Shown: piece by piece, positions 14,928-23,051 of the stretch | How positions within the stretch are numbered: position 1 is the first letter of the stretch | Layout: each line of letters begins with the position of its first letter | Assembly (NCBI RefSeq): GCF_003003175.1 | Contig: NZ_PVTY01000002.1 | Location: forward strand, 38,170-102,169 | Source of the DNA: Nesterenkonia sandarakina | GTDB taxonomy: Bacteria > Actinomycetota > Actinomycetes > Actinomycetales > Micrococcaceae | DNA: 64,000 bases | Direction of reading: 5' to 3' | Position numbers and translations under genes: made by a program | Notes under the pieces: model-generated | What the model saw: only the letters and a program-made list of their open reading frames with translations | The model's database searches: none | Told to the model about the DNA's origin: nothing

Positions 14928-16357
14928 CAGACGTTCGCGCGGGCGAAGACGGTGCCGGGGCGCATGTAGACGGCCCAGGTGAGCCCGGCCAGGGCTACGT
15001 AGCAGGCGGCGAAGACCCAGAACGCGGTGTCGAAGGAGCCGGTGGACTCGTTGGAGATGCGCAGGATCTGCGGGATGGCGAAGCCGCCGTAGGCGCCGAT
15101 CGCGCCGATCAGGCCCAGTGCGGAGGAGGCTTTGCGCTCGTGTCCGACCCGGTCGGCAGGGTCCACCGAGAGTTTGAAGACCACCGGGATCATCCGGTAG
15201 CTGGACCCGTTCGCGACCCCGGTGAGGGTGAACAGCGCCAGGAACAGCAGCAGGTAGATCCAGAAGTTCGCCATCGACAGCGTCAGCACCACGGCGGCGG
15301 TGATGCCTGCCATGGCCAGGAAGCTGGCAATGGTCACTCGGGCGCCGCCGATCCGGTCGGCGAGCTTGCCGCCGAAGGGCCGGGCCAGCGAGCCGACCAG
15401 CGGGCCCAGGAAGGCCAGTGAGAGCGCCGCGCCGAGGAGCTGGAAGCTCGAGAACTCGGGGAACTGGATGTTGATCAGGGTCGGGAAGACCGAGCCGAAG
15501 CCCATGAAGGAGCCGAAGGTTCCGATGTAGATCAGCGAGATGATCCACAGGTGCTTCTCCTTCAGCGCCGAGAGCGAGCCTTTGATGTCGTTCTTGGCGT
15601 GGGAGAGGTTGTGCATGTACTTCCGAGCACCCCAGGCGGCGAGCAGGATGAACGGGATCCAGAACAGCCCGGCCGCCGGCAGGTTCGGCTGCAGCGCGCC
15701 GAAGGCGAAGGCGGTCACCACGATCGGCACGGTGAACTGGGCGACGGCGACGCCGAGGTTGCCGCCCGCGGCGTTGACGCCCAGCGCCGCGCCCTTCTCC
15801 TTGGCCGGGTAGAAGTAGGTGATGTTGGCCATCGAGGAGGAGAAGTTTCCGCCGCCGAACCCGGCGGCCGCGGCGATGGCGAACAGCGCCCAGGTCGGGG
15901 TCTCCGGGTTGCCCAGGGTCAGCGCCATCGCGATGGTGGGGATCAGCAGCAGCAGCGCGGAGATGATGGTCCAGTTGCGACCACCGATCATCGCCACCAT
16001 GAAGCTGTAGGGCACCCGCAGGGTCGCACCGACCAGGGGCGGCAGCGAGACCAGCCAGAACTGCTCGGAGGTGGTCAGATCGAAGCCGACCAGGGGCAGG
16101 AAGACCACGGTGACCGACCAGAGCTGCCAGACGGCGAACCCGAGGAACTCGCAGAACACGCTCCAGATCAGGTTGCGCCGTGCGGTCGGCCGCCCGGGGC
16201 CCTCCCAGAACTCGGAGTTCTCGGGCTGCCAGTTGGTGATCCAGCGGCCGTCCTCGACGACGAGCCGATCGGTCGGCGCCGCGGCCCTGGTCTCAGCCGC
16301 AGCCTCGGTGGTCGGACTGGTGCGGGGAGCCTCGGTGGTGGGGATCTGGGGGTTCAT
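14927..16357 (-). CDS. narK: MFS nitrate/nitrite transporter (NarK/NasA family)
   Basis: Inner-membrane NNP-family carrier for nitrate uptake and/or nitrite exchange. The 476-residue product has a hydrophilic N-terminus of about 75 residues and then roughly 12 membrane segments. The two glycine-rich family signatures are present as AAAAGFGGGNFSSSMANI and GLIGAIGAYGGFAIPQ. The chosen ATG has AGGA seven bases upstream and gives a normal-length protein; the open frame reaches 70 codons further, into probable leader sequence. First gene of narK-nasA-nasB. Two GAAAC half-sites spaced 22 bases lie about 100 bases upstream, consistent with GlnR control. Confidence 0.92.
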   Translation of the reverse strand: MNPQIPTTEAPRTSPTTEAAAETRAAAPTDRLVVEDGRWITNWQPENSEFWEGPGRPTARRNLIWSVFCEFLGFAVWQLWSVTVVFLPLVGFDLTTSEQFWLVSLPPLVGATLRVPYSFMVAMIGGRNWTIISALLLLIPTIAMALTLGNPETPTWALFAIAAAAGFGGGNFSSSMANITYFYPAKEKGAALGVNAAGGNLGVAVAQFTVPIVVTAFAFGALQPNLPAAGLFWIPFILLAAWGARKYMHNLSHAKNDIKGSLSALKEKHLWIISLIYIGTFGSFMGFGSVFPTLINIQFPEFSSFQLLGAALSLAFLGPLVGSLARPFGGKLADRIGGARVTIASFLAMAGITAAVVLTLSMANFWIYLLLFLALFTLTGVANGSSYRMIPVVFKLSVDPADRVGHERKASSALGLIGAIGAYGGFAIPQILRISNESTGSFDTAFWVFAACYVALAGLTWAVYMRPGTVFARANV

Positions 16358-16449
16358 CGCGATGTCCTGCTTCCTGGGGTCTCGCGGGGCGGGGCCGCAC
16401 GGTGGTCCATTCAGGTCCGGTGGTGAGGGCTCCACTCTGACAAGGCCGT

Positions 16450-16487
16450 GTTTCCGCGAGTGGAGCGGCGAGTTTCGGTCGCGATAA
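16450..16487 (-). promoter_or_regulatory. Candidate GlnR box upstream of narK
   Basis: Read on the minus strand, TTATC and GAAAC are 11 bases apart (starting at 16487 and 16476), and a second GAAAC begins at 16454, exactly 22 bases after the first. GlnR sites in Streptomyces consist of gTnAC-n6-GaAAC boxes repeated on a 22-bp period. The GAAAC halves are perfect; the gTnAC halves are weak. The glnR gene is in this window. Confidence 0.45.
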
Positions 16488-16562
16488 ACCAGCCTCATAG
16501 TCGGTCCGGCCGGGTGTGAGGTTTTTCGAGATCGCCTCGCCGCGGCCTGTAAGCTCACCCAC

Positions 16563-16823
16563 GTGAACACTCAGTCCTTCGACCCGTGGAGCAGCGGGAC
16601 GCGCGCGTACCGGGTCACCCTGGTCCTGGGAATGGCCTCCACCGCCGTGGGCGTGACCCTGGTGGTGCTGGCGATGCTGCGTGACTCAGGGGAGACCGCC
16701 GGTGCGCTGAGCAGCACGGGCCTGGTCTTCCTGGGCGTCGGGATCCTGAGTCACCTGATCTCCATCGGACTGCGCCGGCGCCAGGCGGTCCAGTTCCTCT
16801 CCCGTCGAGCGAAGGACGACTGA
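16563..16823 (+). CDS. Small membrane protein of unknown function
   Basis: An 86-residue protein with two likely membrane segments (about 17-41 and 50-68) and a basic C-terminal tail (GLRRRQAVQFLSRRAKDD), which suggests a cytoplasmic C-terminus. I do not recognise a family. The GTG start has no strong ribosome site. Its stop abuts the ATG of the next gene directly, so it is probably the first member of an operon with the two MaoC-fold genes. It diverges from narK over a 205-base region. Confidence 0.6.
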   Translation: MNTQSFDPWSSGTRAYRVTLVLGMASTAVGVTLVVLAMLRDSGETAGALSSTGLVFLGVGILSHLISIGLRRRQAVQFLSRRAKDD

Positions 16824-17276
16824 ATGATCAACCCAGACCGGCAGGGTCACCGCTACCCGCCCGCCGAGCCGTACCAGGTCAGCCGTGAGGCGATCCGCGA
16901 GTTCGCGCTCGCCGTCCAGGCCGTGCACCCCGCGCACCACGACGTCGACGCCGCCCGGGCGCTGGGCCACCGTGACCTGATCGCGCCGCCGAGCTTCGCC
17001 GTGGTCATCGCTCAGCGCGCCGAGGCGGCGGTGGTCAACGACGACGAGGCCGGCATCGACTTCTCCCGGGTGGTCCACGCCGAGGAGCGCTTCACCCATC
17101 ACAGCCCCATCCAGGCCGGAGACACGCTGGCCTCCCAGGTCACCCTGGAACGGATCCGCACCATGGGCGCCGGCGCGATGGTCACCACGGTGGTGCAGAT
17201 CAGCGCCGAGGACGGCGCCGCTCGAAGCACCGTGACCTCCACCCTGCTGGTCCGCGATGAGGAGGACGCCGCATGA
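16824..17276 (+). CDS. MaoC-fold dehydratase-like protein, N-terminal FAS1-DH type (HadA/UPF0336-like)
   Basis: A 150-residue single hot-dog protein resembling HadA/UPF0336. It has YQVSREAIREFALAVQAVHP, the PPSFA motif and LVHAEERFTHHSPIQAGD-like spacing. It lacks the Asp/His hydratase motif (YAxxSGDxNPxH), as expected of the non-catalytic partner in HadAB-type (R)-hydratases. The next gene supplies that motif and overlaps it by four bases, so a heterodimer is likely. The substrate, perhaps a 3-hydroxyacyl thioester, is unknown; Micrococcales lack mycolic acids. Confidence 0.8.
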   Translation: MINPDRQGHRYPPAEPYQVSREAIREFALAVQAVHPAHHDVDAARALGHRDLIAPPSFAVVIAQRAEAAVVNDDEAGIDFSRVVHAEERFTHHSPIQAGDTLASQVTLERIRTMGAGAMVTTVVQISAEDGAARSTVTSTLLVRDEEDAA

Positions 17277-17776
17277 GCACGCCGGTCTTCGAAGAGCTCG
17301 AGAAGGGTCAGCAGATCGGGAGCCGCGAGCTGAGCTTCTCCCGCGCCGACCTGATCCGCTACGCCGCCGCCTCCGGGGATCACAATCCGATCCACTGGAA
17401 CGACCGCTTCGCCCGGGAGGTCGGCCTCGAGGGAGTCATCGCCCACGGCATGCTCACCATGGGATCCGCCGTGGACCTGGTGAGCGTCTGGGCCGGCGAC
17501 CCGGGCGCCGTCGTGGACTATCAGGCTCGGTTCACCAGACCGGTCCCGGTGCCGGACGCGGAGTCGGGGTCTCCCGAGACTCCCACCGCCCGGCTCCAGA
17601 TCAGCGGCAAGATCGGCGCGGTGGACACGGAGCGGCGCAGCGTCCGGGTGGACCTGAGCGTGGAGCTGCTCAGCGATCCCGTCGCCGAGCCGACCGCCGC
17701 GGCAGGAGCACCCCAGTCCGGGGAGGCCGTGCGCACCAAGGTGCTCGCGAAGTCCCAGGCCGTGGTGCAGTTCTAG
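17273..17776 (+). CDS. MaoC-fold (R)-hydratase, catalytic partner (HadB-like)
   Basis: A 167-residue hot-dog protein with the intact hydratase motif YAAASGDHNPIHW, carrying the catalytic Asp and His, followed by GVIAHGMLTMG. It should hydrate or dehydrate acyl thioesters together with the preceding non-catalytic subunit, which it overlaps by ATGA. An Ala/Pro-rich segment near the C-terminus is not conserved. In many Actinobacteria these two genes directly precede murB; here an ABC transporter operon separates them. Confidence 0.82.
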   Translation: MSTPVFEELEKGQQIGSRELSFSRADLIRYAAASGDHNPIHWNDRFAREVGLEGVIAHGMLTMGSAVDLVSVWAGDPGAVVDYQARFTRPVPVPDAESGSPETPTARLQISGKIGAVDTERRSVRVDLSVELLSDPVAEPTAAAGAPQSGEAVRTKVLAKSQAVVQF

Positions 17777-17883
17777 TTCGCCCGAGGGTGCAGGTCGAGG
17801 GACGGCGCGGCCGGCTCCACGCGTGTGCAACACGCCGTCTAGCTCCCACCGGGCCGACATAGGGCTGAAACACAGCTTCACCG

Positions 17884-17889
17884 TATAAT
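17884..17889 (+). promoter_or_regulatory. Candidate -10 element of the amino-acid ABC operon
   Basis: A perfect TATAAT lies 51 bases before the start codon of the binding-protein gene. No good -35 lies at 16-18 bases; CTGAAA is present at 13. A short GCGTGT/ACACGC hairpin at 17821-17835 upstream may end hadB transcription. Confidence 0.5.
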
Positions 17890-17940
17890 CGCGGACACCG
17901 TCTGACTTCGGTTTCGGCCGATCAACCTAAGGATTCCAAT

Positions 17941-18816
17941 ATGGCTATGCACAAGACCGCGGCCAAGGCCGTCGGCGCCTCCGCGCTGGCAGCGCTTGTC
18001 CTCACCGCCTGTGGCGGCGGCGACGAGAGCGAGTCCAGCGAGGAGGGTGGGGAGATGCTCAACAACGCCGGCACCCTCCAGGTCTGCTCCGACGTCCCCT
18101 ACCCGCCGTTCGAGTACTTCGACGGCGACGGAAACGTCGTCGGCTTCGACATCGACATCGCCGAAGCGATTGCGGAGTCCATGGACGCGGAGCTCGAGAT
18201 CGTGCAGACCGGCTTCGAAGGGATCCAGTCGGGCGTCGCCCTCGATTCCAACACCTGCGATATTGCGATCTCCGGCATGACGATCACCGAGGAGCGCGCA
18301 GGCAACATGCTCTTCTCCGAGCCCTACCTCGACGACAACCTCGGCCTGCTCGCCGCCACCGCGGCAGACGTCAGCTCGCTGGATGACCTCGAAGGTCTCG
18401 CCGTGGGCGTGCAGGCCGACACCACGGGCGCCACCTACGCCGAGGAGCAGGGCTACGAGGTGCGCGAATACTCCGACTCCGGCCTGCTGATCCAGGGTCT
18501 CGAATCCGGTCAGGTCGACGCTGCAATCGGCAACATCTCGATCCTGGGCTACCAGGCCGGCGAGTCCGACACCTCCGAGTTCATCGAGGAGATCGACACC
18601 GGCGAGCAGCTCGGCATCGCCGCGCAGAGCGAGAACACCGAGCTGATCGAGGCGGTCAACGAGGCGCTCGCCGAGATGGAGTCCTCCGGCGAGCTGGAAG
18701 AGCTCGAGGACACCTGGTTCCTCGAGGGTGACACCCCTGAAGAGGGCGACGCCGAAGAGACCACCGATGACGAGGCTGCTGAAGACGAGCCCGCCGAAGA
18801 CGAGGGTGACGAATAA
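17941..18816 (+). CDS. Amino-acid ABC transporter substrate-binding lipoprotein
   Basis: Extracytoplasmic solute receptor of the SBP_bac_3 family, delivering a polar amino acid to the permease encoded next. The N-terminus is a lipoprotein signal with lipobox LTAC (Cys24), so the protein is membrane-anchored. The core has CSDVPYPPFEYFDGDGNVVGF, the usual entry motif, and GMTITEERA. After the normal end of the domain (DTWFLEG) there is a tail of about 32 residues made almost only of Glu, Asp, Ala, Thr and Pro. AAGGA precedes the ATG; a second ATG sits two codons in. The ligand cannot be told from sequence. Confidence 0.9.
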   Translation: MAMHKTAAKAVGASALAALVLTACGGGDESESSEEGGEMLNNAGTLQVCSDVPYPPFEYFDGDGNVVGFDIDIAEAIAESMDAELEIVQTGFEGIQSGVALDSNTCDIAISGMTITEERAGNMLFSEPYLDDNLGLLAATAADVSSLDDLEGLAVGVQADTTGATYAEEQGYEVREYSDSGLLIQGLESGQVDAAIGNISILGYQAGESDTSEFIEEIDTGEQLGIAAQSENTELIEAVNEALAEMESSGELEELEDTWFLEGDTPEEGDAEETTDDEAAEDEPAEDEGDE

Positions 18817-18821
18817 CCCTC

Positions 18822-19616
18822 ATGGCAATGACAACCCGTGACCGAGCGCGACTGAGCCTCGGGATCCAGGCAGGGATCTTCCTTGCAGTCGTGATCGTGC
18901 TGGCCATCCTGATCGACTGGACCGCGATCCGCGGCAGCTTCTTCGCCTTTGAGAACCTGGGACCGATGTTCCCGGAGATCATCACCGTCGGACTGTTCAA
19001 CACCGTCCAGTACACGGTGGTGGGCTTCATCTTCGGTCTGCTGGGCGGAACGCTGCTGGCGCTGATGCGCATGTCCTCGTTCCCGGTCTACCGGTGGGTG
19101 GCCACCGCGTACATCGAGTTCTTCCGAGGAATCCCTGCGATCCTGGTGTTCATCGCGCTCGGTTTCGGTGCGTCGCTGGCGTTCGGGTGGAACCTCTCCA
19201 CCCTGCAGATCGCCGGTTCGGCCCTGGCCATCGTGGCCAGCGCCTATATCGCGGAGACCCTCCGCGCCGGCCTCCAGGCTGTGCCCAAGGGCCAGCTCGA
19301 GGCCGCCCGCGCGCTGGGCATGCCTGCCTGGCGCGCCATGGTGACCATCCAGATCCCCCAGGCGTTCCGGATCGTGCTGCCGCCGCTGACCAATGAGGCG
19401 ATCCTGCTCACCAAGGACTCCTCGCTGATCTTCGTGGTCGGTATGGCCGGCAGCGCCGCCGAGCTGACCAAGATGGGCCGTGACGGCATCAACATCTACC
19501 AGGCCGGACTGACCCCGCTGGTGGTCGCCGGCTTCTGCTACCTGCTGCTGACCGTGCCGCTGTCGCTGCTGGCCCGCCGTATGGAGCACCGCACCCCCCG
19601 GACGGGGAAGAAGTAG
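18822..19616 (+). CDS. Amino-acid ABC transporter permease (HisM/GlnP type)
   Basis: Inner-membrane channel subunit of a polar amino-acid importer. The 264 residues show about five membrane segments. The EAA loop that docks the ATPase is clear: [20 protein letters not shown], continuing into LGMPAWRAM. The ATG is five bases past the stop of the binding-protein gene, and the ATPase gene follows after two bases, so the three form one tight operon. A single permease gene implies a homodimeric channel. Confidence 0.92.
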   Translation: MAMTTRDRARLSLGIQAGIFLAVVIVLAILIDWTAIRGSFFAFENLGPMFPEIITVGLFNTVQYTVVGFIFGLLGGTLLALMRMSSFPVYRWVATAYIEFFRGIPAILVFIALGFGASLAFGWNLSTLQIAGSALAIVASAYIAETLRAGLQAVPKGQLEAARALGMPAWRAMVTIQIPQAFRIVLPPLTNEAILLTKDSSLIFVVGMAGSAAELTKMGRDGINIYQAGLTPLVVAGFCYLLLTVPLSLLARRMEHRTPRTGKK

Positions 19617-19618
19617 AG

Positions 19619-20497
19619 ATGGACGCGAACATGAGCCAGAGCCAGAGCCAGAGCCAGAGCCAGACGCCGGGGGAGACGCCGGCCGCCTCCACCCCGACCC
19701 GGGCCACCGCCGCGGCGTCGGCCCAAGACGTGTCCGGCGGGCACGGCACGACTGCCGCCGGGGTGACCATCACCGGGCTGCACAAGTCCTTCGGGGACAA
19801 CGAGGTGCTCAAGGGCATCGACATGAGCGTGGCGCCCGGCGAGGTCGTCTGCCTGATCGGAGCCTCGGGCTCCGGCAAATCCACGCTGCTGCGCTGCGTG
19901 AACCGGCTGGAGACCCCCAACGCGGGGACCATCACCGTCGGCGAGCACGAAGCCACCCATCCGGACGTCAATCTCGACGCCATGCGTCGGCAGATCGGGA
20001 TGGTCTTCCAACAGTTCAACCTGTTCCCGCACCTGAGCGTGCTGGAGAACTGCACCATCACCCCGCGCCGGGTGCTGGGACAGTCCAAGGCCGAGGCAGA
20101 GACCGAGGCGCTGGCCCAGCTCGACGCCGTCGGGCTCAAGCACCTCTCCGAGCGCCGCCCCGATCAGCTCTCGGGCGGACAGCAGCAGCGGGTCGCCATC
20201 GCCCGGGCGCTGACCATGAAGCCGCAGCTGATGCTCTTCGACGAGCCCACCTCCGCCCTGGACCCCGAGACCGTCGGCGACGTGCTCGCCAGCATGCGCG
20301 AGCTCGCCGAGGCCGGCATGACCATGCTCGTGGTGACCCACGAGATGGGCTTCGCCCGCGAGGTCGCGGACCGCGTGGTGTTCATGGATCAGGGCCTCGT
20401 GGTCGAGGAGGGTCCGGCGTCTTCGGTCATCGGGGCTCCCCAGCAGCCGCGCACCCAGGACTTCCTGCGCCGGGTGCTGAACCCGCTGGGCGAATAG
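19619..20497 (+). CDS. Amino-acid ABC transporter ATP-binding protein (GlnQ type)
   Basis: Cytoplasmic ATPase driving the importer. Walker [11 protein letters not shown]-loop [12 protein letters not shown], signature [15 protein letters not shown], Walker [13 protein letters not shown] and the switch His in VVTHEMGFA are all intact. The family core starts at about residue 48 ([12 protein letters not shown]). The preceding N-terminus is low-complexity Ser/Gln/Thr/Ala and includes five Ser-Gln pairs from a hexanucleotide repeat. Translation could begin at the second in-frame ATG (19631). The extension has no known role. Confidence 0.92.
   Translation: MDANMSQSQSQSQSQTPGETPAASTPTRATAAASAQDVSGGHGTTAAGVTITGLHKSFGDNEVLKGIDMSVAPGEVVCLIGASGSGKSTLLRCVNRLETPNAGTITVGEHEATHPDVNLDAMRRQIGMVFQQFNLFPHLSVLENCTITPRRVLGQSKAEAETEALAQLDAVGLKHLSERRPDQLSGGQQQRVAIARALTMKPQLMLFDEPTSALDPETVGDVLASMRELAEAGMTMLVVTHEMGFAREVADRVVFMDQGLVVEEGPASSVIGAPQQPRTQDFLRRVLNPLGE
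19634..19663 (+). repeat. AGCCAG hexanucleotide repeat, five copies
   Basis: Five perfect AGCCAG units directly follow an in-frame ATG in the ABC ATPase gene and encode five Ser-Gln pairs. Unit length is a multiple of three, so copy-number change would alter length without a frameshift. Confidence 0.95.
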
Positions 20498-20626
20498 GGC
20501 CGACCGCACCCGGGGTCGGGTCCGCCTCGGCGGCGCCCCGATCTCTCCGGCTGTTCATCGACGCGCAACCTGGAGTACACGCCGCGCAGATGCCCATTCC
20601 AGCCACTCCAGGTAGGCTTCTGCGCT

Positions 20627-21805
20627 GTGACCAGTGTTGACAGTTCTCCCCACGCATCCCCCCGTCGTTTCAGCGAGCACACCACCGCCCGCGTCGGCGG
20701 CCCCGCGGGTCGGTGGATCCGAGCGGACACCCAGGAACAGGCCGTGGAGGTGCTCCGAGAGCACCCGCTGCCGGATCAGGCGGCACGTGAGCGCGGCGAG
20801 GACACCCTGATCGTGCTCGGCGGCGGATCGAACCTGCTGGTGACCGAGGACGGGTTCCCCGGCACCGTGCTGCAGCTGGCGTTCCACGGGATCAGCACGG
20901 AGGCCCATGGCGCTCGTGACGTGCTGCTGAGCGTCGCAGCGGGACACGACTGGGACGACGTCGTCCGGTTCAGCGTGGCCCGCGGGCTCACCGGGCTCGA
21001 GGCGCTCTCCGGGATTCCCGGCGCCACCGGCGCTGTGCCGGTGCAGAACGTGGGCGCCTATGGCGCCGATGTGGCCCATACGCTCAAAGACATCCAGGCC
21101 TGGGACCGATCGCGCGGGGAGCTGGTGCGCTTCACCAATGAGCAGCTGCAGTTCGGCTACCGGGACTCGGTGCTGAAACAGACCACCGTGCACGGCTCGC
21201 CGCGCTACGTGGTGCTCCAGGTCCGCTTCATGCTGCAGAACCGCCCCGACGGACTCTCCGCCCCGGTGCGCTACGGCGAGCTCGCCCGGACCCTCGGCCT
21301 GGATGCCGAGAGCGCGGACCACGAGCGCCGCGCACCGCTGAAACAGGTCCGCAGCACGGTGCTGGGGCTGCGGCAGGGCAAGGGCATGGTGCTCAGCGAA
21401 GGCGACCATGACACCTGGTCCACCGGATCCTTCTTCACCAATCCGATCGTCCCGCGGGAGGTCGCCGCGTCGCTTCCCGACGGGGCGCCCAGGTTCTCCG
21501 CCGGGGTCGACGATGCCGGCAGCCCGCTGGTGAAGCTCTCAGCCGCCTGGCTGATCGACAACGCCGGCTGCGGCAAGGGATTCGGGCTGCCCGATGGGCC
21601 GGTGGCCGGGCGCGGGACGCAGGGAACCGGGATCGCCGGTGGTCGCGCCTCGCTCTCCACCAAGCACACGCTCGCGGTGACCAACCGGGGCTCCGCGACC
21701 ACGGACGACCTGCTCGCCGTCGCCCGGGCCGCCCGGGACCAGGTCAACACGGCCTTCGGCATCACGATGCACGAAGAGCCCGTGCTGATCGGACACGCGC
21801 TCTAG
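20627..21805 (+). CDS. murB: UDP-N-acetylenolpyruvoylglucosamine reductase
   Basis: FAD enzyme reducing UDP-GlcNAc-enolpyruvate to UDP-MurNAc with NADPH in cytoplasmic peptidoglycan precursor synthesis. The 392 residues have the FAD-binding motifs VLGGGSNLL and GIPGATGAVPVQNVGAYG, the type I marker FGYRDSVLK, and the catalytic region STGSFFTNP with its Ser. The GTG start follows a gap of 129 bases after the ABC ATPase gene. The stop abuts the stop of asd on the other strand with no intervening base. Confidence 0.95.
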   Translation: MTSVDSSPHASPRRFSEHTTARVGGPAGRWIRADTQEQAVEVLREHPLPDQAARERGEDTLIVLGGGSNLLVTEDGFPGTVLQLAFHGISTEAHGARDVLLSVAAGHDWDDVVRFSVARGLTGLEALSGIPGATGAVPVQNVGAYGADVAHTLKDIQAWDRSRGELVRFTNEQLQFGYRDSVLKQTTVHGSPRYVVLQVRFMLQNRPDGLSAPVRYGELARTLGLDAESADHERRAPLKQVRSTVLGLRQGKGMVLSEGDHDTWSTGSFFTNPIVPREVAASLPDGAPRFSAGVDDAGSPLVKLSAAWLIDNAGCGKGFGLPDGPVAGRGTQGTGIAGGRASLSTKHTLAVTNRGSATTDDLLAVARAARDQVNTAFGITMHEEPVLIGHAL

Positions 21806-23014
21806 TCAGAGCCTGCCGACGCTGATCAGCAGCATCCGGCGCAGCGGCTCCGCGGCGCCCCAGAGCAGCTGGTCGCCCACGGTGAACGCGGAGATGTACT
21901 CCGGGCCCATCTCGAGCTTGCGGATGCGTCCCACCGGGATGTCCAGCGAGCCGGTGGCCGCCACCGGGGTCAGCTGGGCCACGGTCGCCTCCTTCTCGTT
22001 GGGGACGAAGGTGGACCACTCGGTGCCTGAGGCCACGATCGATTCGATCTCGGCCAGCGGCAGGTCCTCGCGCAGCTTCAGCGTCAGCGCCTGGGAGTGC
22101 GAGCGCAGCGCGCCCACCCGGACGCAGAGCGAGTCGAAGGGCACTGCCGCGCCGCGGGAGGTCACGCCGGGGGCGAGGTTGTCGCCGCGTCCCAGGATCT
22201 TGTTCGTCTCGACCCCGGCCTTCCACTCCTCCTTGGCCACGCCGTTGCCCAGATCGGCGTCGATCCAGGGGATCAGCGAGCCGGCCAGCGGAACCCCGAA
22301 CTGGGTGGCGTCGAGGTCGTTGCGCTGGGCGTGGAGAACGGCCCGGTCGATGTCCAGGATCGCGGCCGCGGGGTCGCTGAGGTCCTCGGCGACCGCGGAG
22401 TGCAGCGTGCCGAACTGGTTCAGCAGCTCGCGCATGTGCTTCGCGCCGCCGCCGGAGGCCGCCTGGTAGGTCATGGCGGTGCCCCACTCGACCAGATCCT
22501 TGGTGAAGAGCCCGCCGAGGCCCATCAGCATGTTCGAGACGGTGCAGTTGCCGCCGATGAACTCCTTCACGCCTGCGGCGAGTCCGGCGTCGATGACGTC
22601 GCGGTTGATCGGGTCCAGCGCGATGATCGAGGTCTCAGCCATGCGCAGCGTGGAGGCGGCATCGATCCAGATCCCGTTCCACCCGGCCTGGCGCAGCTTC
22701 GGGTACACCTCGGAGGTGTAGTCCCCGCCCTGGGCGGTGACGATGATCGGCAGCTTGACCAGGGTGTCCAGATCAAAGGCGTCCTGCAGCGTGGTCTCCT
22801 CGGGCGTGACCCCGTCGAAGCTCGGTGCCTGACCGCCGGCGTTGGAGGTGGAGAAGAAGACCGGGTTGATGTGGGCGAAGTCGCCCTCCTCGAGCATCCG
22901 GTTGATCAGCACCGAGCCGACCATGCCGCGCCAACCGATGAGACCCACCGAGGGGGTCTCGCCGGGGACGGCGGAGAGGGCAGGGGACACGGAGGATTTC
23001 ACTGCAGAAGTCAT
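21806..23014 (-). CDS. asd: Aspartate-semialdehyde dehydrogenase
   Basis: Reduces aspartyl-4-phosphate to aspartate semialdehyde with NADPH, the branch to lysine, diaminopimelate, methionine and threonine. The 402 residues have the NADP motif [10 protein letters not shown], the catalytic Cys157 in GGNCTVSNM, and [15 protein letters not shown]. These are of the E. coli Asd subtype, which I believe is also usual in Micrococcaceae. The N-terminus has about 20 residues before the core. Last gene of the minus-strand run from glnR; it ends back to back with murB. Confidence 0.95.
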   Translation of the reverse strand: MTSAVKSSVSPALSAVPGETPSVGLIGWRGMVGSVLINRMLEEGDFAHINPVFFSTSNAGGQAPSFDGVTPEETTLQDAFDLDTLVKLPIIVTAQGGDYTSEVYPKLRQAGWNGIWIDAASTLRMAETSIIALDPINRDVIDAGLAAGVKEFIGGNCTVSNMLMGLGGLFTKDLVEWGTAMTYQAASGGGAKHMRELLNQFGTLHSAVAEDLSDPAAAILDIDRAVLHAQRNDLDATQFGVPLAGSLIPWIDADLGNGVAKEEWKAGVETNKILGRGDNLAPGVTSRGAAVPFDSLCVRVGALRSHSQALTLKLREDLPLAEIESIVASGTEWSTFVPNEKEATVAQLTPVAATGSLDIPVGRIRKLEMGPEYISAFTVGDQLLWGAAEPLRRMLLISVGRL

Positions 23015-23051
23015 GCCTCCAGGGTAGCGGAGTCGACTCAGCGAGTCAGAG

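Noticed and set aside
14928-15548. N-terminal extension of the nitrate reductase frame into narK
   Set aside because: The Arg/Leu/Gly/Pro-rich translation is the narK shadow. The reductase starts at MPAPANAREV just before its first Fe-S cysteines.
17821-17835. GCGTGT/ACACGC hairpin as a strong terminator
   Set aside because: Only six pairs with a three-base loop and no T-run; mentioned only as a weak possibility.
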